The notes beneath the pieces are model-generated. The model saw only the letters and a list, made by a program, of their open reading frames with translations, made no database searches and was not told the DNA's origin. Below, piece by piece: positions 1 through 5,497 of a stretch of 5,511 nt of DNA. The position numbers and the translations under genes were made by a program. Each line of letters opens with the position of its first letter. Position 1 is the stretch's first letter. Source of the stretch: Dehalococcoidia bacterium (GTDB lineage Bacteria; Chloroflexota; Dehalococcoidia; Dehalococcoidales; JAUXAE01); NCBI GenBank assembly GCA_030665535.1, contig DAOUZU010000072.1, positions 1-5,511 on the forward strand. The letters run 5' to 3'.

Positions 1-29
1 GGGTCGCGCAGACCGAAAGGAAGCCATCG

Positions 30-1685
30 ATGATCCAGGAAATACCGATCGAGTCGGCTTTGAACCTCGGCGAATACGCCGCCTCCTCTCACCTGGCGGA
101 GGCCGTACGCACGCTCCGGCTTACAAAAACACGGCCCGGCAAGCCGCTGGCGGTAATGCTGGCCGCTATGGATGATGTTAAACGGCATTGTGTCGCCTCA
201 AAAGCGGAGAAAGAGCTGCTGGAATCCCCGCCGGGGCCTATCGTGCTGCTTAAATGGCGGCCGTCCTCTGAAATCTCCCGCCTGGTGGCCCCCGGCCTGA
301 ACTACCTGGGGGTGATGCTGCCCTACACGCCGCTGCACCTCTTATTGATGCGGGACAGCGGCCTGCCCCTAGTGATGACCAGCGGCAACCTGAGCGAAGA
401 ACCCATCGCCAAGGACAACGACGAGGCGCTACGAAGGCTGAGTGGCATCGCCGATTACTTCCTGAAGCACAACCGGGGCATCTACTCCCGCTATGACGAC
501 AGCGTCACCATGGTAGCCGCCGGCAAGACACGGCTGCTACGGAAAGCGCGCGGCTTCGCCCCCGCCCCCATCACTCTGCCCTTTGCGGCTCCCCAGGTGC
601 TAGCCACCGGCGCCGAGGAGAAGAACACCTTCTGCCTCACCAGAGAGAAACACGCCTTTTTGAGCCAGCACATCGGCGATATGGAGAACGAAGAAACGCT
701 TCAGCACTTCGAGGCCACCATCACCCTCTACCAGAAGATGTTCCGCATCAAGCCGGAGATTCTGGCCTGCGATATGCACCCGGACTACCTGGCCACCAAG
801 TGGGCCGAGGCCAGGGCCGAGGCCGAAAATCTGCCCCTGGTAAAAGTGCAGCACCACCACGCCCACATCGCCAGCTGCATGGTGGAGAACGGGGTGGCGG
901 TGCCGGTCATCGGTGTCTCCTTTGACGGCACCGGCTACGGCACGGACGGCCGCATCTGGGGCGGCGAGTTCCTGATTTGCGATTATGCCGACTTCAAACG
1001 CCAGGGACATCTGGAATACCTGCCCCTGCCCGGCGGTGCCGCCGCCGTCAGGAAGCCCTACCGCACCGCCATCGGCTACCTGTACAAGCTGCTGGGGGAA
1101 GACGCCCTGAGCACCAAGCTTCCCTTCCTGAAGACAATTGATGAAAACACGCTGGAGATAATAACGCAGCAGGTGGACAGGGGCCTGAACAGCCCGCTCA
1201 CCTCAAGCTGCGGCCGCCTCTTCGACGCCGTATCCGCCCTGATAGGCATCCGGGGAGAGATTAACTACGACGCCCAGGCTGCTATTGAACTGGAGATGGC
1301 CGCCGGTGGCACCTCGGTTGAAGGAAGCTATCCGTTTACTATAGACTTTGCAGAGGGAATGAGGCTGATCCGCCTCAAGGAATTGTTCGCAGCTATTATC
1401 ACGGACATGAACGCCGGCGCCTCCACCGCCGCAATCTCGGCCCGCTTCCACAACACCATAAGCGGGATGATTGTTCAAATGTGCCGGAAGTTGGCCGAGG
1501 AATACAGCCTGAATACCGTCGCCATTAGCGGCGGCGTCTTCCAGAACCGCCGCCTGTTGGAGCAGGCCATCAAGGAGCTAAAGGCCGCCGGCCTTAAGGT
1601 AATATCCCAGAGCCAGGTGCCCAGCAACGACGGCGGCGTCGCCCTGGGCCAGGCGGTTATCGCCAGTATGACAAGGAGGAGTTAA
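30..1685 (+). CDS. hypF: Carbamoyltransferase HypF, 5' part missing or atypical
   Basis: HypF uses carbamoyl phosphate and ATP to make a carbamoyl adenylate and transfers the carbamoyl group to the C-terminal Cys of HypE, the source of the cyanide ligands of [NiFe] hydrogenase. The 551 residues seen cover most of the YrdC-like domain (KTRPGKPLAVM 33-43, GVMLPYTPLHLLL 94-106, LVMTSGNLSEEP 114-125, RKARGFAP 171-178) and the whole Kae1-like transferase domain (QHHHAH 274-279, SFDGTGYG 297-304, SSCGRLFDA 392-400, SGGVFQNR 500-507, NDGGVALGQ 533-541). Full HypF is about 750 residues, so the acylphosphatase domain, the zinc fingers and the first part of YrdC are absent. The frame stays open to base 3, so the gene may simply run off the window edge. 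The ATG at 30 does have AAGGA at 17-21, 8 nt upstream, so an internal start or a split gene is possible. Residues 1-20 do not show the usual KGLGGFHLACDA motif. The gene ends 4 nt before hypC. The family call is firm; the start is not. Confidence 0.93.
   Translation: MIQEIPIESALNLGEYAASSHLAEAVRTLRLTKTRPGKPLAVMLAAMDDVKRHCVASKAEKELLESPPGPIVLLKWRPSSEISRLVAPGLNYLGVMLPYTPLHLLLMRDSGLPLVMTSGNLSEEPIAKDNDEALRRLSGIADYFLKHNRGIYSRYDDSVTMVAAGKTRLLRKARGFAPAPITLPFAAPQVLATGAEEKNTFCLTREKHAFLSQHIGDMENEETLQHFEATITLYQKMFRIKPEILACDMHPDYLATKWAEARAEAENLPLVKVQHHHAHIASCMVENGVAVPVIGVSFDGTGYGTDGRIWGGEFLICDYADFKRQGHLEYLPLPGGAAAVRKPYRTAIGYLYKLLGEDALSTKLPFLKTIDENTLEIITQQVDRGLNSPLTSSCGRLFDAVSALIGIRGEINYDAQAAIELEMAAGGTSVEGSYPFTIDFAEGMRLIRLKELFAAIITDMNAGASTAAISARFHNTISGMIVQMCRKLAEEYSLNTVAISGGVFQNRRLLEQAIKELKAAGLKVISQSQVPSNDGGVALGQAVIASMTRRS
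1673..1680 (+). promoter_or_regulatory. Strong ribosome binding site of hypC
   Basis: AAGGAGGA lies within the last codons of hypF, 9 nt before the hypC ATG. It is the strongest Shine-Dalgarno sequence of the operon. This fits independent, efficient initiation of the small chaperone HypC, which is needed in stoichiometric complexes with HypD, whereas hypD and hypE have no comparably strong site. Confidence 0.85.
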
Positions 1686-1689
1686 TACA

Positions 1690-1914
1690 ATGTGTCTCGC
1701 AGTTCCGGCAAAGATAATTTCAATAGAGGGCAGCATAGCCGAGGTGGATATGGCCGGCACCCGCTACCGGGCCAGCATCACCATGACGCCGGAGGCCAAG
1801 GTGGGTGACTATGTCCTGCTCCACACCGGCTACGCCATCCAGGTAGTTGACGAGAAAGATGCCCTGGAGACCATCAAAATGTTTGATGAACTGGGCTACG
1901 ACGTGACCGCCTGA
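1690..1914 (+). CDS. hypC: Hydrogenase maturation chaperone HypC
   Basis: HypC is a small cytoplasmic chaperone (HypC/HupF family) that holds the iron centre together with HypD and carries Fe(CN)2CO to the hydrogenase large-subunit precursor. The 74-residue protein is within the usual length of 70-90. It begins with the family signature MCLAVPAKI, in which Cys2, exposed after removal of Met1, is the essential iron-binding residue. The barrel core is also typical (GDYVLLHTGYAIQVVDE, residues 39-55), followed by a C-terminal helix (KDALETIKMFDEL). The ATG start is fixed by the MCLAVP motif and by AAGGAGGA 9 nt upstream. The stop codon overlaps the hypD start in a TGATG arrangement, which suggests translational coupling with its binding partner. 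Nothing unusual is seen. Confidence 0.97.
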   Translation: MCLAVPAKIISIEGSIAEVDMAGTRYRASITMTPEAKVGDYVLLHTGYAIQVVDEKDALETIKMFDELGYDVTA

Positions 1915-3008
1915 TGAAATACGTGGACGAGTTTCGCCACGGCGAAACAGGCAAGAGGCTGCTGGACAGGATTGCCCGTGTCTCCAAAAAGCCGGCGCGG
2001 CTGATGGAGTTTTGCGGCGGCCACACGGTGGCCATCTTCAAGTACGGTATCCGCCAACTTCTGCCGCCGCACATAGAGATGCTCTCCGGCCCCGGTTGCC
2101 CCGTCTGCGTCACCGCCACCGCAGACCTGGACAGGGTTATCGCCCTCTCGCAGCAGCCGGGGGTCATCATCACCTCCTTCGGTGACCTGCTAAGGGTGCC
2201 GTCCAGCCGCTCCAGCCTGCAACAGGCCAGGGCCGAGGGCAGCGACATACGCATCGTCTACTCCACCCTGGATGCCCTGGACATCGCCCGCAAGAACCCG
2301 GATAAGAAGGTCGTCTTCATCGGCATCGGCTTTGAGACGACGGCGCCGGGTATCGCCGCCTCCATCATCCAGGCCAAAAAAGAGAAGCTGAAGAATTATT
2401 ATGTAATGTCGCTGCACAAGCTGACGCCGCCAGTGACCAGGGCGCTGCTTGACTCCGGCGAGACAAAGCTGGACGGCATTATCGCCCCCGGCCACGTCAG
2501 CGCTATCATCGGCGCCGAAGCCTGGCGCTTCCTCCCCGAGGAGTACGGCATCGCCTTCGCTATCTCCGGTTTCGAGCCGCTTGACGTGCTCTACTGCATA
2601 AACCGGCTGATTGACCAGATTGAGAGCGGCCAGCCCAAACTGGAAACGGCCTACTCGCGGGTGGTGCGTCCCGAGGGCAACCCCACCGCCCTGAAGCTGA
2701 TGTACGATGTGTTTGATGTGGCCCCGTCCAACTGGCGGGGAATCGGCATCATGCCGGGCAGCGGCCTGGCTATAAAGCCGGAGCTGGCTACCTTTGACGC
2801 CGACAAGGTATTTGACATAAATGTCGGCGAGCCGGCGCTGGAGCCGGCCGGGTGCCTCTGCGGCGAGGTCATAAGGGGCATCACCACGCCTACCGAGTGT
2901 AAGCTTTTCGCCAAGTCCTGCACCCCGGAGCACCCGGTGGGCCCCTGCATGGTGTCCTCCGAGGGCACCTGTGCCGCCTATTATCACTTTGGGGGCAGCC
3001 TTGACTAA
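1914..3008 (+). CDS. hypD: Hydrogenase maturation factor HypD, Fe-S protein
   Basis: HypD is the cytoplasmic [4Fe-4S] scaffold on which, together with HypC, the iron receives its CN and CO ligands. The protein has 364 residues, normal for the family (about 350-375). Conserved motifs appear in order: MEFCGGHT at 31-38 (Cys34), the redox pair GPGCPVCVT at 59-67 (Cys62 and Cys65), GIGFETTAPG in the second domain, GHVSAIIG, and a C-terminal cysteine-rich part with Cys314, 316, 329, 336, 345 and 353, which includes the cluster ligands. No key motif is missing. The ATG overlaps the hypC stop by one base and has no clear Shine-Dalgarno of its own, so it is probably translated by coupling from hypC. 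Its 3' end overlaps the likely hypE start. Confidence 0.97.
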   Translation: MKYVDEFRHGETGKRLLDRIARVSKKPARLMEFCGGHTVAIFKYGIRQLLPPHIEMLSGPGCPVCVTATADLDRVIALSQQPGVIITSFGDLLRVPSSRSSLQQARAEGSDIRIVYSTLDALDIARKNPDKKVVFIGIGFETTAPGIAASIIQAKKEKLKNYYVMSLHKLTPPVTRALLDSGETKLDGIIAPGHVSAIIGAEAWRFLPEEYGIAFAISGFEPLDVLYCINRLIDQIESGQPKLETAYSRVVRPEGNPTALKLMYDVFDVAPSNWRGIGIMPGSGLAIKPELATFDADKVFDINVGEPALEPAGCLCGEVIRGITTPTECKLFAKSCTPEHPVGPCMVSSEGTCAAYYHFGGSLD

Positions 3009-4005
3009 GAAAATACTTTTAGCCCACGGAAGCGGCGGTAAGATGAGCCATGACCTGGTCTGCAAGAGTCTTGTCCAGAGGTTGTCCAACCCCACCCTGG
3101 ACAAGATGGACGACTCCGCCATCCTGGAGCTAAACGGCCGTACCGCCTTCACCACCGACAGCTACGTGGTCAGCCCCATCTTTTTCCCCGGCGGCGATAT
3201 CGGCCGGCTGGCTGTCTGCGGCACCGTCAACGACCTGGCCATGTCCGGCGCCTCTCCCCTCTACCTCGGCCTTTCGCTCATCATTGAAGAGGGGCTGCCC
3301 TTTGCAGAGCTGGACAAGATAATCGCCTCCGTCCTGAAGGCGGCCGCCGAGGCCGGCGTCAAGGTGGTCACCGGTGACACCAAGGTGGTCAACCAAGGCA
3401 CCGCCGATAAACTCTTCATCAACACCAGCGGCCTGGGTGTTATCCCTGACGGCGTCAACATCTCCGGCGCCAACGCCGTCCCCGGAGACAAAGTAATCAT
3501 AAGCGGCACCATCGGTGACCACGGTATGGCTATTATGTCGCAGCGCGAGGGACTGCGCTTTACTATTCCGATAGAAAGCGACTGCGCCCCCCTGAACTCC
3601 CTGGTGGCCGATATGCTGGCCGCCTCCGCAAACATCCACTCGCTGCGCGACCCCACACGCGGCGGCCTGGCCACCACCCTTAACGAGTTGGCGGATCAGA
3701 GCAGCGTAGGCATAGACCTGGAGGAGGAACTGATACCGATAAACGAGGCAGTACGCGCCGCCTGCGAGTTGCTCGGCTTCGACCCGCTGTATGTAGCCAA
3801 CGAGGGCAAGCTGATAGCCATCGTAGCGCCCGCTGACGCCGAAGCCGTCCTTGGGGCGATGAGGAAGAACGCCTACGGCGGCGGCAGTGTCATCATCGGC
3901 GAGGTGACCGATAAACATCCCGGCCGGGTGAATATGAAAACGCTGTTGGGCGCCTCCCGCATTGTGGACATGCTCAGTGGTGAGCTGTTGCCCCGCATCT
4001 GCTAG
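3001..4005 (+). CDS. hypE: Hydrogenase maturation protein HypE (carbamoyl dehydratase)
   Basis: HypE accepts a carbamoyl group from HypF on its C-terminal cysteine and, using ATP, dehydrates it to a thiocyanate that gives cyanide to HypC-HypD. It belongs to the PurM/ThiL/SelD-like fold. Motifs, numbered from TTG 3001, are HGSGGK 9-14, MDDSAIL 36-42, FTTDSYVVSP 50-59, PGGDIGRLAVCG 63-74, VTGDTKVV 123-130 and RDPTRGGLATTLNE 216-229, with the hallmark C-terminus PRIC and its acceptor Cys334. The start is a choice. TTG at 3001 gives MTKKILLAHGSGGK and 334 residues, close to the E. coli protein, with a GGGGG run 5 nt upstream and an 8-nt overlap with hypD. A GTG at 2971 in the same frame would add 10 poorly fitting residues and a 38-nt overlap. 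I prefer the TTG. The protein looks complete and functional. Confidence 0.95.
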   Translation: MTKKILLAHGSGGKMSHDLVCKSLVQRLSNPTLDKMDDSAILELNGRTAFTTDSYVVSPIFFPGGDIGRLAVCGTVNDLAMSGASPLYLGLSLIIEEGLPFAELDKIIASVLKAAAEAGVKVVTGDTKVVNQGTADKLFINTSGLGVIPDGVNISGANAVPGDKVIISGTIGDHGMAIMSQREGLRFTIPIESDCAPLNSLVADMLAASANIHSLRDPTRGGLATTLNELADQSSVGIDLEEELIPINEAVRAACELLGFDPLYVANEGKLIAIVAPADAEAVLGAMRKNAYGGGSVIIGEVTDKHPGRVNMKTLLGASRIVDMLSGELLPRIC

Positions 4006-4008
4006 CCC

Positions 4009-4052
4009 TGGACAACCCGTTGACACACCTTGGACACAGCCTGGACAGTGGC
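4009..4052 (+). repeat. Four degenerate 11-bp tandem repeats after hypE
   Basis: The core T(G/T)GACA begins at 4009, 4020, 4031 and 4042, exactly 11 bp apart. The units are TGGACAACCCG, TTGACACACCT, TGGACACAGCC and TGGACAGTGGC. The array starts 3 nt after the hypE stop. An 11-bp step is close to one helical turn, so cores would lie on nearly the same DNA face. The function is unknown. It could be a decayed minisatellite, a protein-binding array or chance. The second unit reads TTGACA, but no matching -10 element lies at the right distance. Confidence 0.6.
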
Positions 4053-4071
4053 TTTCAAGACATGAAACCAC
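4048..4071 (+). other. Imperfect hairpin downstream of hypE
   Basis: GTGG (4048-4051) pairs with CCAC (4068-4071) and TTTC (4053-4056) pairs with GAAA (4064-4067), with a single bulged C at 4052 and a 7-nt loop. No T run follows directly, so this is not a classic intrinsic terminator. It could stabilise the 3' end of the hyp messenger. It is short and may be chance. Confidence 0.3.
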
Positions 4072-4086
4072 GGCCTACCACACACC

Positions 4087-4115
4087 GGGGGCGGTCGTCT
4101 CCCCTTAACATTTTT
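4087..4115 (+). terminator. Possible weak terminator of the hyp operon
   Basis: GGGG at 4087-4090 can pair with CCCC at 4101-4104, extended by one G-T pair, around an 8-nt loop. It is followed by TTAACATTTTT, a T-rich but broken tract. The position, between hypE and the tRNA promoter, is right for a terminator. The stem is only 5 bp and the T tract coincides with the promoter, so the call is weak. Confidence 0.25.
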
Positions 4116-4133
4116 GTTGATTTATGCTATTAT
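4105..4133 (+). promoter_or_regulatory. Sigma70-type promoter of the tRNA cluster
   Basis: TTAACA (4105-4110, one mismatch to the consensus -35) is separated by 17 bp from TATTAT (4128-4133, one mismatch to the -10). The predicted transcription start near 4140 lies about 5 nt before tRNA-Trp, a short leader common for tRNA operons. The local AT richness stands out from the GC-rich surroundings. Confidence 0.75.
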
Positions 4134-4144
4134 ATCTGCCTGTT

Positions 4145-4220
4145 AGGAGTGTAGCTCAGTTGGTAGAGCAGCGGTCTCCAAAACCGCAGGTCCGGGGTTC
4201 GAGCCCTCGCACTCCTGCCA
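4145..4220 (+). tRNA. tRNA-Trp (anticodon CCA)
   Basis: A complete cloverleaf is visible. The acceptor AGGAGTG (4145-4151) pairs with CACTCCT (4210-4216). The anticodon stem is GCGGT/ACCGC with loop CTCCAAA, giving anticodon CCA at 4178-4180. The T loop is TTCGAGC. The discriminator base is G, as expected for bacterial tRNA-Trp, and CCA is encoded at 4218-4220. It is the first gene of the cluster and is followed 2 nt later by tRNA-Leu. Confidence 0.96.
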
Positions 4221-4222
4221 GA

Positions 4223-4309
4223 GCCGAGATGGTGGAATGGTAGACACGCTAGCTTGAGGGGCTAGTGAGCGTTAAGCTCGTGGGAGTTCAAATCTCCCTC
4301 TCGGCACCA
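4223..4309 (+). tRNA. tRNA-Leu (anticodon GAG)
   Basis: A class II tRNA of 87 nt. The acceptor GCCGAGA (4223-4229) pairs with TCTCGGC (4299-4305). The anticodon stem CTAGC/GCTAG encloses loop TTGAGGG with anticodon GAG at 4256-4258, reading CUC and CUU. The long variable arm forms GAGC/GCTC (4267-4279). The T arm is GGGAG-TTCAAAT-CTCCC. The discriminator is A, as in bacterial tRNA-Leu, and CCA is encoded. Only 2 nt separate it from tRNA-Trp, so the two are certainly processed from one transcript. Confidence 0.96.
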
Positions 4310-4318
4310 GCAAAGTGA

Positions 4319-4393
4319 GCGGAAGTAGTTCAGCGGTAGAACGCCTCCTTGCCAAGGAGGAGGTCGCGAGTTCGAATCTCGTCTTCCGCTCCA
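4319..4393 (+). tRNA. tRNA-Gly (anticodon GCC)
   Basis: The acceptor GCGGAAG (4319-4325) pairs with CTTCCGC (4383-4389). The anticodon stem CCTCC/GGAGG encloses TTGCCAA with anticodon GCC at 4351-4353, reading GGC and GGU. The T loop is TTCGAAT. The discriminator is U, as usual for tRNA-Gly, and CCA is encoded at 4391-4393. It lies 9 nt after tRNA-Leu in the same unit. Confidence 0.96.
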
Positions 4394-4412
4394 AAAAATC
4401 CAACCTGCCCTC

Positions 4413-4441
4413 TTGCGGGCGGCTAAGTTTCAGCATAAAAT
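4413..4441 (+). promoter_or_regulatory. Possible separate promoter of tRNA-Cys
   Basis: TTGCGG (4413-4418) and TAAAAT (4436-4441) are 17 bp apart in the 74-bp gap between tRNA-Gly and tRNA-Cys, with a predicted start near 4448. The -10 is good and the -35 is weak in its last three bases. A short GCCC/GGGC hairpin (4407-4420) precedes it and may attenuate read-through from the first three tRNA genes. Read-through from the upstream promoter is also possible. Confidence 0.45.
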
Positions 4442-4467
4442 AGACCAGCCAGGTCAACAGCTGCCGG

Positions 4468-4542
4468 GGCGACGTAGCCAAGTGGTAAGGCGGGGGTCTG
4501 CAAAACCCCTATTCACCGGTTCGAATCCGGTCGTCGCCTCCA
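4468..4542 (+). tRNA. tRNA-Cys (anticodon GCA)
   Basis: The acceptor GGCGACG (4468-4474) pairs with CGTCGCC (4532-4538). The anticodon stem GGGGT/ACCCC encloses CTGCAAA with anticodon GCA at 4500-4502. The T arm is ACCGG-TTCGAAT-CCGGT. The discriminator U, an identity element of tRNA-Cys, is present, and CCA is encoded at 4540-4542. It is the last tRNA of the cluster. It converges on the minus-strand membrane protein gene, whose stop lies 21 nt away, and no clear terminator is seen between them. Confidence 0.96.
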
Positions 4543-4563
4543 ATTCATTTCAGGACGCCGGGT

Positions 4564-4986
4564 TCAGTCTTCCCGCAGCCACTTGAGCTTGAGGTGGAAG
4601 CCGATTGTTCCTAAAAGGGGCGGGGCGATGAAAAAGAGGGCGAAGAGCAGATTGGCGTTGATGTTCAGGTTGAGCGGCTCGGCCAGCCCCATGGTAAGTA
4701 CACCCCCCAATATACTGCCGGTGAAGCCCAGGGCCACCGAGCCACGGTAGCGGGCCACCCGGCTCACCAGGAATATCCCCGCGATGACGCCGATGGGATA
4801 GCCGATGATTATGCCGGCCAGGGCACCGGCCAGGTCGCCGAAGCCAAAGAGTTCCCCTCTGAACATCGCCGCGCCGATGAAAGCGCCTATAAGGCCGAAA
4901 ATAAATCCGGTAACGGATGCGGAAAGGAACATGCCGAAGTAGGAAGCCCATTTCCTGGCCGTTTGTCCGCTCTCACCCTGTGCCAT
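4564..4986 (-). CDS. Glycine-rich four-helix membrane protein, function unknown
   Basis: I do not recognise a named family. The 140-residue product has four predicted membrane helices at about 15-41, 51-75, 84-102 and 111-131. The short basic segments at the N-terminus (ARKW), between helices 2 and 3 (SRVARYR) and at the C-terminus (KLKW) place both ends in the cytoplasm by the positive-inside rule. Helices 1 to 3 are rich in small residues with repeated GxxxG-like spacing (GLIGAFIGAA, GALAGIIIG, GSILGGVLTMG), which suggests tight helix packing. No catalytic motif is visible. The ATG at 4986 is supported by a Shine-Dalgarno GGAGGG just upstream. A second minus-strand open frame over the same bases (4550-4951) has an arginine-rich, non-membrane composition and is a shadow. 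The gene stands alone, between tRNA genes on the opposite strand. Confidence 0.75.
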   Translation of the reverse strand: MAQGESGQTARKWASYFGMFLSASVTGFIFGLIGAFIGAAMFRGELFGFGDLAGALAGIIIGYPIGVIAGIFLVSRVARYRGSVALGFTGSILGGVLTMGLAEPLNLNINANLLFALFFIAPPLLGTIGFHLKLKWLRED

Positions 4987-4990
4987 GCAG

Positions 4991-4996
4991 CCCTCC
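4991..4996 (-). promoter_or_regulatory. Ribosome binding site of the membrane protein gene
   Basis: On the minus strand GGAGGG is followed by 4 nt and then the ATG at 4986. The spacing is short but workable, and it supports this start over internal ones. Confidence 0.65.
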
Positions 4997-5010
4997 AGAA
5001 CCTGTCCTCA

Positions 5011-5040
5011 AGTTTACCCTGTTGAAACCGCTTTGGCAAA
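5011..5040 (-). promoter_or_regulatory. Possible promoter of the membrane protein gene
   Basis: On the minus strand TTTGCC (5040-5035) is followed after 18 bp by TAAACT (5016-5011), about 25 bp upstream of the start codon. Both boxes are imperfect. It overlaps the plus-strand promoter of tRNA-Leu(UAA), so the two transcription units could compete for RNA polymerase. Confidence 0.3.
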
Positions 5041-5050
5041 GGGGTAAAAT
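5022..5050 (+). promoter_or_regulatory. Sigma70-type promoter of tRNA-Leu(UAA)
   Basis: TTGAAA (5022-5027) and TAAAAT (5045-5050) are separated by exactly 17 bp, each with one mismatch to the consensus. The predicted start near 5057 is about 5 nt before the tRNA, the same layout as the promoter of the tRNA-Trp cluster. Confidence 0.75.
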
Positions 5051-5061
5051 GGCCCGGAGAC

Positions 5062-5147
<86 letters not shown>

Positions 5148-5177
5148 ACCCGACATTTATGAAGAGGATTAGTTTTC

Positions 5178-5185
5178 AGGGAGGT
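5178..5185 (+). promoter_or_regulatory. Ribosome binding site that fixes the lipoprotein start
   Basis: AGGGAGGT lies 6 nt before the ATG at 5192. It decides in favour of this start over the in-frame ATG at 5159, which has no such site and would put 11 extra residues before the signal peptide. Confidence 0.85.
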
Positions 5186-5191
5186 AATCCG

Positions 5192-5497
5192 ATGAAAAAG
5201 AAACGCATCTTGCTGGTATCTCTGGTGGTTCTGGCCTTGCTATTGCTGGCCGGCTGTGCCGCCGGCCTCAACCCAACGGTAGATGTCCCCGACGTCGACG
5301 GTAAAAGTGCCGGTTTCTGGTCAGGTTTATGGCACGGTTTTATTTCACCTATTACCTTTATTATTTCGCTGTTTTCAGATAACGTCAATGTCTACGAGGT
5401 GTTTAACAGCGGTAACTGGTACGACTTCGGTTTCATGTTCGGTGTCAGCCTTATCTTCGGCGGTGGGGCACGCGGAGCGATGCGGAAGTCTTCCTGA
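5192..5497 (+). CDS. Small lipoprotein of unknown function
   Basis: The 101-residue product starts with a lipoprotein signal peptide: the basic MKKKR, a hydrophobic run to residue 18, and the lipobox LAGC with the lipidated Cys at 22. A short linker (PTVDVPDVDGKS) follows, then an aromatic-rich part, GFWSGLWHGFISPITFIIS, which is probably a re-entrant or membrane helix. After that come the NVYEV and NWYDFGFMFG segments and a last hydrophobic, glycine-rich stretch ending in basic residues. From memory, small proteins with a similar GLWHG-x-I-x-P and YEV...WYxFGF pattern occur as hypothetical proteins in several bacterial phyla, with no known role. It lies 44 bp after tRNA-Leu(UAA), without a visible promoter or terminator between, so it may be read from the tRNA promoter. 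The ATG at 5192 is chosen because of its Shine-Dalgarno site and the signal peptide. Confidence 0.82.
   Translation: MKKKRILLVSLVVLALLLLAGCAAGLNPTVDVPDVDGKSAGFWSGLWHGFISPITFIISLFSDNVNVYEVFNSGNWYDFGFMFGVSLIFGGGARGAMRKSS

Noticed and set aside
2190..3155. Long minus-strand open frame of 321 codons opposite hypD and hypE
   Set aside because: It is a shadow produced by GC-rich codon usage. The plus-strand genes here are firmly identified and the product has low-complexity composition.
4020..4025. TTGACA as a perfect -35 box
   Set aside because: No -10-like hexamer lies 16-18 bp downstream. The match is better explained as one unit of the 11-bp repeat.
3130..4071. Minus-strand open frame of 313 codons opposite hypE
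   Set aside because: Same reason: it is rich in Gly, Ala, Val and Asp, with no recognisable domain, and lies wholly antisense to a conserved gene for most of its length.
4272..4481. Minus-strand open frame of 69 codons containing RFELATSSLA and RFELPRA
   Set aside because: It is the antisense of the tRNA-Leu, tRNA-Gly and tRNA-Cys genes. Such peptides arise from the T-loop and acceptor sequences and are well-known false gene calls.
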